Of a stretch of DNA of 64,000 nt, positions 46,869-56,183 are shown one piece after another. A program made the position numbers and the translations under genes. The notes beneath the pieces were generated by a model, which did not search any database, was not told where the DNA came from, and was given only the letters and a program-made list of their open reading frames with translations. The DNA lies in assembly GCA_032718865.1 (NCBI GenBank), contig JALUTQ010000005.1:372001-436000 (forward strand), written 5' to 3'. Position 1 is the first letter of the stretch. Every line of letters begins with the position of its first letter. This stretch comes from Tilletia caries. Its lineage: Eukaryota; Basidiomycota; Exobasidiomycetes; Tilletiales; Tilletiaceae.

Positions 46869-47580
46869 TCAGTAGGTGGTCATCCTAAGGTACAAAGGAG
46901 GAACTTGGAATGCATCTAGACTGATGATCTCGCCAGTGACCTTGACTTCGTCGCCCAACTTGCCGGCCGGCTGGAGAAAGGAAAGGAGAGGAAGCCTGTT
47001 CGTCGTGCTTCGACTCATCTTACGCCTCAGCTCACCTTTGCGAAGACGGTGTAGATATCAGTGCTGGCTCCAGTGCTATACAAGCCCTTAGGGGCAACAG
47101 CGAGGGAGCCCATCGTGTCCGTGAGCTGGGGAGAAATCCCATCAAAGAGGCCGAATCAGCATGGTCATGCATCAGAATCAACACGAGGCGAACACCAGCC
47201 TCACTCACAGTGCAAATTAAGCCGTCATGGAGCGTCTGGAGTCGATTGAGGTTGTGCTGCTGAATACTGAGAACAGCTTCTACCTTGCCCGGCGTAGCTC
47301 GAATGATCCGCAGCCCGTCAAGCGTAACGCTGTCATGGCCTCGTTGACCATGGTGAACAAATTTCGATGCGAAGGCAAGGGATGATTATCAGCGCGAAGA
47401 GAGAGTTCGAGGGACGGGGTTGTCTAGATCCTCACAAGGCATTGGCGACACGTCGGACAAAGCGAATGCAGGCGACCTGGAAACAGGAGGGAACGTGCTA
47501 TCAGTGAAGCCAAGGGATGCCATCACGATCTTTCGACTTGGACTGACCATCTTGTGTTGATTGAAGCAGTGACGGAAGAG
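46869..47580 (-). pseudogene. Hotdog-fold thioesterase (ACOT13-like), truncated
   Basis: Minus-strand exons around 47,339-47,209, 47,125-47,036 and 46,970-46,869 join in frame to VTLDGLRIIRATPGKVEAVL, NLNRLQTLHDGLICTLTDTM, GSLAVAPKGLYSTGASTDIY and PAGKLGDEVKVTGEIIS. This is the core of a PaaI/ACOT13-type acyl-CoA thioesterase; the usual HGG reads HDG here, keeping the catalytic-site Asp of LTDTM. The last strands are missing: after EIIS the frame runs 16 unrelated residues to a stop. An upstream exon (about 47,500-47,460, SPAFALSDVSPMP) joins in phase, but the start codon is not certain. Truncated, possibly still expressed. Confidence 0.55.
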
Positions 47581-48513
47581 TACAATTTGAAGGTGTGCCA
47601 GTCGTCCCCTCGGAATCAGGATGGGTCAGACTGTTACTCACTGCGTTGAGGGTTACCGTTTCCTGGAGGTGAAAACTCCGTGAATCCGCTATCAGTTTTC
47701 CGGAATGGAAACTATAGAATTCGCATCAGTTTTCTACGCAAATTCGACCTAGAATTCCTATGAGCCCGAAATTTTCGTCTTCTTGCTTTCGCGGTTCCCT
47801 TCGCTCCTTTCCTTTCCCAGACTCCTTGCAGCAACCTTGACTCTATCGAGCTCGATGAGCTAGTCATCTGCATCCTTGAAGCTTTCGTCAACGTCATCAA
47901 TGTGATTGTCAATTGTGCATGCATTCCTTTGAGGGCTGAGGCCTGCCGCTTGTGGACTGCTCGCTGCTCGCCTTGTGTGCAGTGTGCACTGGGTTTGGCC
48001 GACTGATGTCTGGGTACTGGGTAGCATCGGAGCATGTACCGTTCATTGAGCGTGTCATCGAGTCATGGAGTCCAAGATTGTCTTGCGGTCGTCCCTCGCA
48101 TTGTCGTAGCCTCGTCATAGCTCACGCCTCCGGCCTCGTGCCTCGTGTCTCTTCTTCCGGAGTCCTGTCGTCTGGAAAACAAAGAGATTGGTCCTTGTTG
48201 TGATCCTTGAATCCTTCGCGATCGAAGACCGGTAAGATGCTTGTTGCATCAGCTCCTGCTAGAAAACTTAATGGCATCAGCGTCACGGAAGAAGGGTAGA
48301 AGAGTGGTCAGCCAGATGGGTTAGGAGAAGGTTGTGAGTCGGGCTGTGGTCTGCAAAGGAAAGATCAGGATATATAAGCATCAAGTAGTCAGTAGTGTTA
48401 GCAACAGCTTTTCCCCTTCATTGCATAGTTACTGTGAGATACCGCAGTACTGTGTATCGTCCCCGCCCGTCTCACCGCTCTGCCTTACTTTGTCCTTATC
48501 CGCTGCCTCCTCA
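47581..48513. other. Intergenic, no supported gene
   Basis: No coding signal. CGTCATAGCTCACGCCTC-type CT-rich sequence leads into the next gene. A TATATAAG at about 48,370, some 140 bases before the ATG at 48,514, may be its TATA element. Confidence 0.4.
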
Positions 48514-50202
48514 ATGGTTGACCGCGGTCCTTTGCGTACGTCGCCGACTGGCCCTGGTCGCATGGTATCGCACTCTCGATCTCTCTCGAACAGCCAAACG
48601 ACAGCCCATGAGCGCACGCCTTCGCGCTCCAGCGCTTTCCCGGCCACCCAGCCAACCGCTCATGAGCGCACGTCTTCAAGCTCTCGTTCTGGGGCTCCCC
48701 CGAACAGCCAACAGAGTCAGCACTCTGGCCGAACCGCCAGTGCGGCCGATTATCGAGCTCTTGAAGAGCGTGTCGCCATCCTTGAAGAATCCACGAGGTC
48801 CGCCGCGAGGTCCGAAGTCGCTGAGGCGCAGGATTCTGAGTTCGCTCCATCCGTACGCCAGCGTAAGGAGCTGAACCAGCTCTCTCGAAACGCAAGCGGC
48901 GGTCCGTCTGCGCCTCCGGTCGCGAAGGTCCATGACTGCAAGATTTACCGTCACTTCCGCCGATTTGTGCACATCGGGTACGGCGGTGTCCGAGGCGGGC
49001 GAAGTATCGTCAAGCTTCCGTACCCCAGACGTGGTGCCTGGCCCAAGCATCCTCCATCCCAAAGTATCAGCACAACGGGAGCAGAACAAGATGGGATCGC
49101 CGAAGACGAACTCACCAGTGGGGATCAGATTCGCTTGGACTATGCTCGATCGTATACCGATCCTGTGAACCAAAGGCAGCTCCGCTCGACCTTCCGATAC
49201 ATGCTTGCTCACCGCCAACGATGCGGTGTCCCGGTAGACATGTCGCTTGAAGACTTGATCGCCAAGTGCGCCACGACATTCAACGGCTGGGTTATCGAGT
49301 ATACTCGGTCGCTATCTTCTGCAGGCCGGCAGAAGAAGAAGGTCGCCCTGAAGAGGTCTTGTCACTCTGCGCGCCGAAAGCGTAAGGCGGGCTCGAGAGC
49401 CAAGGCGTTGCGTCTGCACCGGTACTTTTTCCTTTCTGATGGGGCTAAGGTCGCCAAAACAAACCAGGCCGACGAAGCGCGCCGCGTGCGACTGGGCGCA
49501 GTCCGCGCGGATGTTGAGTTTACCGTACAGCCTTGCGCCATGAGTGACGAAGAGGACGAGTGGGAGGTCATCGAAAACGGCAAGGCTCCAGTCCGTCCAT
49601 CAAACGATTCATCCGATGCTGAAGGCGATGGCTTGAGCGATGGGGGGCGGCCCGGCCGACATGTTCGCAGGCGCGTTGGGATCGAATGGCGTTCGTCCTG
49701 TCTCATCTCCAAGCTCGAAGAACTGGACAAGAAGCGAAGTCGTCAGCCATCGAAGCCCATCCTACCGCCCAACCGTCTTCGGCCCTTACCTCAAGGATTT
49801 ACGCTTCCTTCCAGCGTTCGTCGGTGGATGGTTGCCCGCTCTTGGGCCGACGCGAACGAGGATAGCTGCGAGCATGTCTCGGACAACGCAGGACCATTTC
49901 GAGGGCCGTATTCCGTGACGACGGGTGCCAAGGATTGGGGACAGGATCCAGACTGGACGATCTATGATCGTGATGAAGACGACGAGGGAACTGAACCTGG
50001 CGGCGCAAATCATGGCGAGAACGGGACTGGTGGCCGCCGGGATGGTCCTTTGCGCCGTGACGAGGATTCATCCGACGAAGGGGCAACTCGGGAGACTCAA
50101 CGACTGTTGGATGCCGAGACTGGATGGGGTGGATCAGGGGACGAAGATGAGGAGGAGGAGGATGAAGATAATGTCGAAGAGGAGGATGAGCTGTTCAGCT
50201 AA
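48514..50202 (+). CDS. Unrecognised acidic-tailed protein (562 aa)
   Basis: An intronless frame from the first in-frame ATG (MVDRGPLRTSPTGPGR). The Ser/Thr-rich N terminus is followed by a short coiled coil (YRALEERVAILEESTRSAAR). A probably folded centre follows: IYRHFRRFVHIGYGGVRGGR, RSTFRYMLAHRQRCGVPVDM, CATTFNGWVIEYTRSLSSAG. A basic RRKRKAGSRAKALR, a WEVIENG motif and a strongly acidic tail ending EEEDELFS complete it. I know no named family of this type. Its position 42 bases upstream of a Harbinger transposon and its intronless form suggest a lineage-specific, possibly element-derived gene, but I see no nuclease or integrase motif. Confidence 0.6.
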   Translation: MVDRGPLRTSPTGPGRMVSHSRSLSNSQTTAHERTPSRSSAFPATQPTAHERTSSSSRSGAPPNSQQSQHSGRTASAADYRALEERVAILEESTRSAARSEVAEAQDSEFAPSVRQRKELNQLSRNASGGPSAPPVAKVHDCKIYRHFRRFVHIGYGGVRGGRSIVKLPYPRRGAWPKHPPSQSISTTGAEQDGIAEDELTSGDQIRLDYARSYTDPVNQRQLRSTFRYMLAHRQRCGVPVDMSLEDLIAKCATTFNGWVIEYTRSLSSAGRQKKKVALKRSCHSARRKRKAGSRAKALRLHRYFFLSDGAKVAKTNQADEARRVRLGAVRADVEFTVQPCAMSDEEDEWEVIENGKAPVRPSNDSSDAEGDGLSDGGRPGRHVRRRVGIEWRSSCLISKLEELDKKRSRQPSKPILPPNRLRPLPQGFTLPSSVRRWMVARSWADANEDSCEHVSDNAGPFRGPYSVTTGAKDWGQDPDWTIYDRDEDDEGTEPGGANHGENGTGGRRDGPLRRDEDSSDEGATRETQRLLDAETGWGGSGDEDEEEEDEDNVEEEDELFS

Positions 50203-50527
50203 GCTGTGGAGAACTGGAGGTACGACGGTTAGAGATGAGGGTTAGGGCCTGTACAGCTGCAGCGTCACGCGTGACGCTGCTAATTGAATTTGCGTCATGT
50301 GATAAAGTTGTCACAGTTGCGTCATGACTTGTACAGCAGACTCTCCGTGACGCAAAAACTTGCGTCATGATAACTTTTTCCTAGTGAAAATTTGCGTCCA
50401 GCTCAGACCTGGACGCAGTCTGATTTGACGCACCGTCGGAGATTCAATTCATTCGCAGCGTCTCATGCCCAGGATCCTCAGATTTTTTCTCTTCCTCTCA
50501 CATGTACCATCATCCACGCTCGTCGCA

Positions 50528-52026
50528 ATGTCTTCCTCTTCTTCTGAAAGCGCTGCTCAAGAGACGCAGACTCAAAGTCAAGGTGAGGCCCTTTCGCAGG
50601 CGCCGCCCGCTTCCGCCACCCAGGCGGGTCAGCGTAAGGAGAACTGCTTCTGGGCTTCGACAGAGGACGAGAAGCTTCTTGATGTCCTCGAAGAAGGCAA
50701 ACAGCAGGGTAAGGCTAGTGGAGGTGGCTTCAAAGTAGGTATCTCTCTCGCCTTTGTTTTTCGTCTCTTTGCTCGATCCCGAGCCCTCTGGGCTCTGAGC
50801 CCTGGATGGGGTCCCTTGACTGGGCCACGTCTCTGGGCTATCTTAAGAACTGCTGCTGATCAACTCCCAATTTTTATGTTACATGTTCCTCAGCCCGAGC
50901 TCTGGGTTAGGGTCCTTGAAGAAATCGAGCCTTTGCACGAGAAGGGTCGAAAAAAGGCCCTTGCCGATGTGAAGAACCATTACCGGAACGTGAGTAGGCT
51001 CTCCCTTCCTTCCTTCTATCTTTCCTTTTTCTTCCTTGCCCGTTGTGCTCAGCCCGATGATCCTGCAATGACATCTCTCGTTGTATTCCAGCTTAAGGCC
51101 CAGTACAAGGAAGTGAAAGAGCTGGTTGATATGAGTGGGTTTGGATGGGATGAGGATAAGGGCGTGGCCACGGCCGACGATGCGGTGTGGGATGACCTGG
51201 TGAAAGTGAGTAGACTCCGATCCCTTTCCTTCCCTGGAATTTGAGGTGAGAATGGAGCAGGGCCGCATGGGCATGGGTGGAAATACGATGGAGAATCAGC
51301 TTCGTTCCTGTCTGGACTCTGGCTGGATGTGTTTGGAATGTGGACCCTGATGCTCTGACAGGTTCATATCAGTGGTGCGATTGATGATCTGACCCCTTGC
51401 TCTCTCTCTGTCTGAAATTCTATTTGTTCTAGCGTCGCCCCGAGCTCAAGAAGTGGAGACACAAGTCGTTTCCCTTCTACACACAGCTGGACAGCCTCAA
51501 CTCGAAGTCTACAGCCACAGGTGCCCTTTCTCGGGACGTTGGTGCAGAGGGAGAGGCCAGCAGCGACTCCGAAAACGACTCTGAGAAGGGGGACAAGGAA
51601 GGCAGTGACCGATGAGAATGATGTGGGTAGCTGTGGTTATGGTGATTTCATCTTTCTCCTTCTCTCATGGTGACTGGTGAACGTTGCCAATGCTGAGAAT
51701 TGATTGAATCTGAGCCTTCCTATCTTCTATGAACATTGCAGGGTCAAATTCCTGCCTCCCGCAAGCGCAAGCGCCCCTCCGGCGTTGGTGCCCTGGCGGA
51801 GATCGCCACTGCGCTGCGCGGGATGAGCAACCAGGACGAGGGACTGGGAGAGGCCATTACCGAGCTTCTGGATCGTGACAGCGAGGCATTTGAGGTCGAC
51901 GAGCTTGCGTCTCTTGGACTCGCGCTCGCCGACAAGCCTCGCCTTGCCTCTGTGTACAAATCGTTTGCAGAGAGACCTGATCTTCGTCAGGGCTTCCTGC
52001 GTAAGATCCTGGACTCGGACGCTTGA
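50528..52026 (+). CDS. Harbinger ORF1: Myb/SANT-like DNA-binding protein
   Basis: Exons 50528-50734, 50894-50989, 51092-51205 and 51433-~51612 read in phase. They give a Myb/SANT-like domain: CFWASTEDEKLLDVLEEGKQ, PELWVRVLEEIEPL, KALADVKNHYRNLKAQYKEV, MSGFGWDEDKG, then KKWRHKSFPFYTQL. After an acidic Ser/Asp/Glu linker a further piece (51,742-52,026: QIPASRKRKRPSGVGALAEI to RQGFLRKILDSDA) resembles the C terminus such proteins have. The junction is unsolved because the fourth exon reaches a TGA at 51,613. In PIF/Harbinger elements this protein imports the transposase into the nucleus and binds element ends. Confidence 0.78.
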
Positions 52027-52123
52027 TATCACTTCCTTCTTCGTTTCCCTCCATCACCACTCATCATGTCCTCGTCCTTTCACTCAAATACTATGTCCCT
52101 ATTGATGTTTCAAATCCATTGCT

Positions 52124-53455
52124 TCAAATTTGGGTTCGGTACTTCTGCCACATTTTGTTAGAGATACAGTTGCGGTAAATAGCCGCCCGACGTGCCTCGG
52201 CCGTCTGAGTATGCTGATCCCCTCGCTGCTGACCCTGATCCCGCCGCTCCTGTCCCTGAGAGTGAGCGTCGAGGTCTTCTGTTGGGTCGTGCTCTCGGAT
52301 GACGTTGTGGACAAGGGCCAGGGCCGGGAAGATGTCTGCCTGGGTCTGGATGTCAAAGTTACATCCTGCCACGAGCACCCGAAAGCGGGCTTGCAGTACC
52401 CCAAACGTACGCTCCACCACATTGCGAGCTCCTGCGTGACGTCTATTATAAAGTTCTTTGGCATTGCGAGGTCTGAGAGAAGAGAAGACAGTCAGGACTA
52501 GGTTCGTGCGACGAGGTATGGACATGGGACCATGGGGGGTAGAGAATCAAGGATGTGTACTCACCGCTGCATTCCTGTACCAAACTCTTTGAGATGGTAC
52601 CGCACGCCTCGATAGGGAATCAAAAGTCTTTGGCTCAGGGGAAACCCCGCGTCCCCCAGAAGTCGTTCCTTGCCTCTGAGGCGGAGACCAGATCCGAGTG
52701 CCTTTTTCCATAGAAAGCTGTCTGACGTGCTGCCCTCCCATCCGCTCAGAATGTACATGATCTTCATGTCGAAGTCGCATGCGGCAAGCACGTTGAAAGA
52801 CGTGTAGCCTTTTTCGATTCCAGAATCGATCGCGCATATGAACGGGAGCATGGGCAGGGACGTGAGACCCATCGATCGCGCCGATAACGGTCTTGAAGAA
52901 CGAGTATAGAGCTGGGTCCTCTTTGATACGCGTGGGAACTTCCTGGAGACGGGACGGAAGGCTGATGTATTTCTGATATAGCTGTGGATCGAGCAGGGCA
53001 CGAATGACAATCTTGAATGATCTGCGATGTTCAAAAAGACCGTCAATGAAAGTAATCATGAGTTCATCGTAACCTCCAGTCTCTACTGACCTTCCTATCG
53101 TCACAGGGCTATGTCCAAACACGTCTGCTGCTTGTCGACATAAAGTAGCAAAGCGACTCATGTAAAGAAAGATTCCCAGTCGCTCCGTTGCAGTGATATT
53201 TCTGGAGTTTGACAGCTTCCCAGTACCCTTGAGAAGTCGTAGAAGCTCTTGGAACGTCTCTGGTCGCATCCCCAGCATTTCCCGTCCAGTAGATCCCCGT
53301 GCGGTGAGCCATTGCCGCACTTTCGCGTATCCATGGCCGTATCGAGCGTGTCCTGCTTCTTTGATCAAGAATCGATTGGCGTATAAAGCAGCAGCAACGC
53401 CTGCAAGTGTTGCCGCTTTGTGTCTGTACGATCGCCCTTTCCTGTCGTAAACCAT
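52124..53455 (-). CDS. Harbinger DDE transposase, single-base frameshift
   Basis: Exons 53455-53091, 53021-52565 and 52472-52124. Helical N terminus with ITATERLGIFLYMSRFATLC and VFGHSPVTIGRSF, then the DDE_4 nuclease: VIGAIDGSHVPA (first Asp), ACDFDMKIMYILSGWEGSTS with second Asp region, LLGDAGFPLSQ, PYRGVRYHLKEF, and VVERTFGVLQARFRVL carrying the final Glu. The frame breaks within exon 2 at a T5 run (52,810-52,814; A5 in the coding strand): RFWNRK should continue GYTSFNVLAACDFD but one extra A shifts it. The exon phases balance only if one base is removed, which supports a true one-base insertion or a sequencing error. All catalytic motifs are otherwise intact. Confidence 0.88.
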
Positions 53456-53995
53456 ATTCCTTCCTTCCTGTGTGTAAAGAAGGGTTATTTTTATGAGATC
53501 TCAGCAGCAGGTGTCGCAGCTGTAAGGGATGATGGCTCACAAGCAGAGAATCTGTGGGGTCGTGGGCTGGGGCTCGGGGGGGAGGAGGTCGACCAACTGT
53601 CGAGAAGCGTAGAGTCGAGACTCAAGCGCGTGCGGGCGTGCGGCGTCGGGCGCAACCCTCGGCAGAGGAGGAGCGTGGGCGTGGGCGGTGGGACTGTGGG
53701 AGACGGGGCTGGTAGGGAGCGCGCACCTGAAGAGAAGAGTCAGAAGATGATGAGGGGCTGTAAGTCACTGCGCGGGAGAGAAATGAGGGAGTTAGCAGAG
53801 ACGTACGCTGTGAGGAGACTGGTAGGAAGTGGCCTGGTGGTGAGCCGATGAACGCTGGTGAGTGCATCCTGTCAGGTGGTCAGCTGTACGGGCTCGTGGC
53901 TTGTTTTTGACTTTTGCGTCACATTTCAGATGATTCCTATTTTTGTGTTTTGTGATATCTTTCAGCGTCATAGGACGGTGCAGCTGTACAGGCCC

Positions 53996-54265
53996 TTATG
54001 GATATGTTACCTGCGGATCTGGACGGAGGGTTGGTGATGAAGGATGTGGATGAGTCAGCGGTGGATGTAAGACTACTGTGGACTGTAAACGCGAAATGAA
54101 ATGACCCAATATGAGAACGACCGTGCGTAACATGTTGGGTGAAATGAAAACGACCGGCACTTGTAGCACTCTGGCTACACATACATACCAGACAACACCT
54201 ATATAAAGAGGCTACCCTTGACACTTTCCGCGTCCTCCCTTTCCTCTTCGCCCCCGGATGTCCCT
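53996..54265. other. Flank of Harbinger element, no gene seen
   Basis: Starting with the right-hand TTA duplication, this sequence has no supported exon. It leads directly into the minisatellite. Confidence 0.4.
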
Positions 54266-54475
54266 CTTCCTCGCGCTCTCGTGAGCTGCTGAGCGCACCG
54301 ACCCCCCCTTGCGCTCCTCGTGAGCTGCTGAGCGCAACGACACCCCCTCGCGCTCTTTGGAGCTGCTGAGCACAACGACATTTCCTCGCGCTCCTCGTGA
54401 GCTGTGAGCGCAACGACACCCCCTCGCGCTCCTTGGAGCTGCTGAGCACAACGACATTCCCTCGCGCTCTTTGAA
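54266..54475. repeat. Minisatellite with ~38-bp unit
   Basis: About five and a half tandem copies of a unit containing CTCGCGCTCCTCGTGAGCTG followed by CTGAGCGCAACGACACCCC, copies differing by a few bases (CTCCTCGT versus CTCTTTGG alternate). It lies between the Harbinger element and the 258-residue gene. Confidence 0.85.
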
Positions 54476-54600
54476 AATTGAGTCGCTGAGCCTTACTGAA
54501 TAATGAGGGACGGGCCGTTGACAGGTAAGGAATGAGAACTGAGTAAGCACGACCGGAGCGTGAGTCCTTCCAGAGAGTACGTACCGAAACGAACGGTGCC

Positions 54601-55377
54601 TTAGTTCCTGCCAGCAGGATGAATCATTGTTGCAATGATGCTGTCTGGCAGGCCGAAGATGCGCGTTCCTGGGAGAACAATAGCTGGTCCCAAAACATCG
54701 TCGATGTCAACGATGTTCCGGACAGCAGACGCGGATCTGGCGGCGAGGTATCCGAGTTCCTTCCAAGTAGACGAAGAGAGACCGAGTCCGTCCTGCCAGT
54801 CCAGAGCATCAAGGATCTCAACCACAGCGTAGTCTTTGAACCGATCCTGTAAGCGTAAGTCGACATATGGGATCTGTACGACCGAACAGAAGCGGGCCAG
54901 TCGTGGACCTCCTGGTGTTGAGACGAAGCACGCGGATGGATCGGATCTGATTCCATAGCGCTGGTTCCTTGGCCGCAGTATGAACTCGCCGACCGACAAT
55001 CGAGCAACGGACGTTGCGGTCGAGTCGATAACCAGTTCCGGAATGCGGCCGTTATAGTCGAAACACGGGACAAATCGTGCCTGCCCCGCGTTCCGATCCT
55101 TGTTTGCCAGAGCACAGACGCGTTGCATATCTGCGTTGCTGAGAGATACGACAGTTTCGGACGTGTCTACTTCACCGCCGTCGACGTCGTCTTCGGCGTT
55201 GTCTCCAGTATCTCCGTCTTGACCTTCTCTTTCCGATCGTATGCGACGGGTGGAGGAGGAGGGACCTGTTGCCTTTTCGGACCTGATACTGTCTCGCAGT
55301 ATGCGCGAGAGTGGTGTTACTGGCATCGCTTCTAGGAGGGCCATAATCCGATGCCGATCCTCGCTTCGGGTGTGCAT
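54601..55377 (-). CDS. Unrecognised protein (258 aa)
   Basis: An intronless frame beginning MHTRSEDRHRIMALLEAMPV. After a charged linker (EGQDGDTGDNAEDDVDGGEV) comes a domain with alternating hydrophobic strands: RFVPCFDYNGRIPELVIDST, SVGEFILRPRNQRYGIRSDP, RFCSVVQIPYVDLRLQDRF, VVEILDALDWQDGLGLSSST. The pattern of short beta strands could be a compact all-beta or mixed fold. No catalytic signature and no family I can name. It starts 128 bases from the left LTR of the neighbouring element and, like the 562-residue gene, has no introns in a region where host genes have many. Confidence 0.55.
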   Translation of the reverse strand: MHTRSEDRHRIMALLEAMPVTPLSRILRDSIRSEKATGPSSSTRRIRSEREGQDGDTGDNAEDDVDGGEVDTSETVVSLSNADMQRVCALANKDRNAGQARFVPCFDYNGRIPELVIDSTATSVARLSVGEFILRPRNQRYGIRSDPSACFVSTPGGPRLARFCSVVQIPYVDLRLQDRFKDYAVVEILDALDWQDGLGLSSSTWKELGYLAARSASAVRNIVDIDDVLGPAIVLPGTRIFGLPDSIIATMIHPAGRN

Positions 55378-55505
55378 AGTATGCTCCAGCTCCCCTCCTC
55401 GATGCTTGTTGGTCCTGATCTACGGCGGATCATAGAACGGAAGGTAGTGTCAGGCCAGCTGCGTGAATTTTCAGAAGCAGGGCTGTACGACTCACTCTCT
55501 TCATC

Positions 55506-55751
55506 TGTGCTGGACGAGGTCCATGTGGCTCTTATCTTATCTTATCTGTCCTCTTCCTCTTCCTCTTCGTTTCCTCTCCTTTTCTCACACTCGCACTCCT
55601 CCGCATAGCAACACCAGTACCTCCACATTTCTCACGCTATCCTCTCTCCTCCTCATCTTTTCCCTTCCCGAGCTCATCCTTTGTACTTAGTCCTTTCTTC
55701 CTCGTCATTCTACACTCTGCTTTTCACTCCATAATAGTCTTGTCTATTACA
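55506..55751 (+). repeat. Left 246-bp LTR
   Basis: TG...CA-bounded copy, CT-rich in the plus strand with a (TTATC)n and TCCTCTTCC stretch near its start. Compared with the right copy it has CCTCTCC where that has CCTTTCC. Confidence 0.85.
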
Positions 55752-56183
55752 TGGTGATGAGAGTGGTTTCGCTTTGCTGAGCGAACGACGCAGGCCGAGC
55801 GACCCACACTTGCAACGCCCTGACCCCAGATCCCTCCCTTCTATTTTACTCATCATCACCCTCAGTTCCCCTTCAAGCAGCACTTTTCGGCGTGCAAGGC
55901 GGCCTAGACTGTTTCTACACCGGGCCACCCTCTCTCGCCTTTTCCGCTCACACCCGGCCATCTCTTCTCAAGCAACCACCTTCGGTGTGCAAGGCGGTCT
56001 AGACTTTCTGCTGTTCGGCACTGTCGGGCCACCCTCTCTCGCCCAAGTTGCTGGCTCCTCCTCTACCGATCTCTACGCCTCTCCATCGCCTCAAGTTTCA
56101 TTTCGTCTTCATCCTTCTTTCTCAGCCCTTCACCGCCCTCCCGCCATTTACCTTCCTCACATTCTCTGCATCCACAAACCACA

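Larger units (their letters stand above)
50245..53995. mobile_element. Full-length PIF/Harbinger transposon
   Basis: The ends are inverted: GGGCCTGTACAGCTGCAG at 50,245 and the complement of GGGCCTGTACAGCTGCAC ending at 53,995. Similarity continues over a TGACGCTG-rich subterminal zone. The 3-bp duplication TTA (50,242-50,244 and 53,996-53,998) is the Harbinger-type TWA target site. Inside are the two expected genes: a Myb/SANT-like protein on plus and a DDE transposase on minus, converging. Length 3,751 bp. Subterminal TTTGCGTCA/TGACGCAAAA motifs recur at both ends (about 50,290-50,430 and 53,915-53,970) and are likely binding sites for the Myb-like protein. Confidence 0.92.
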
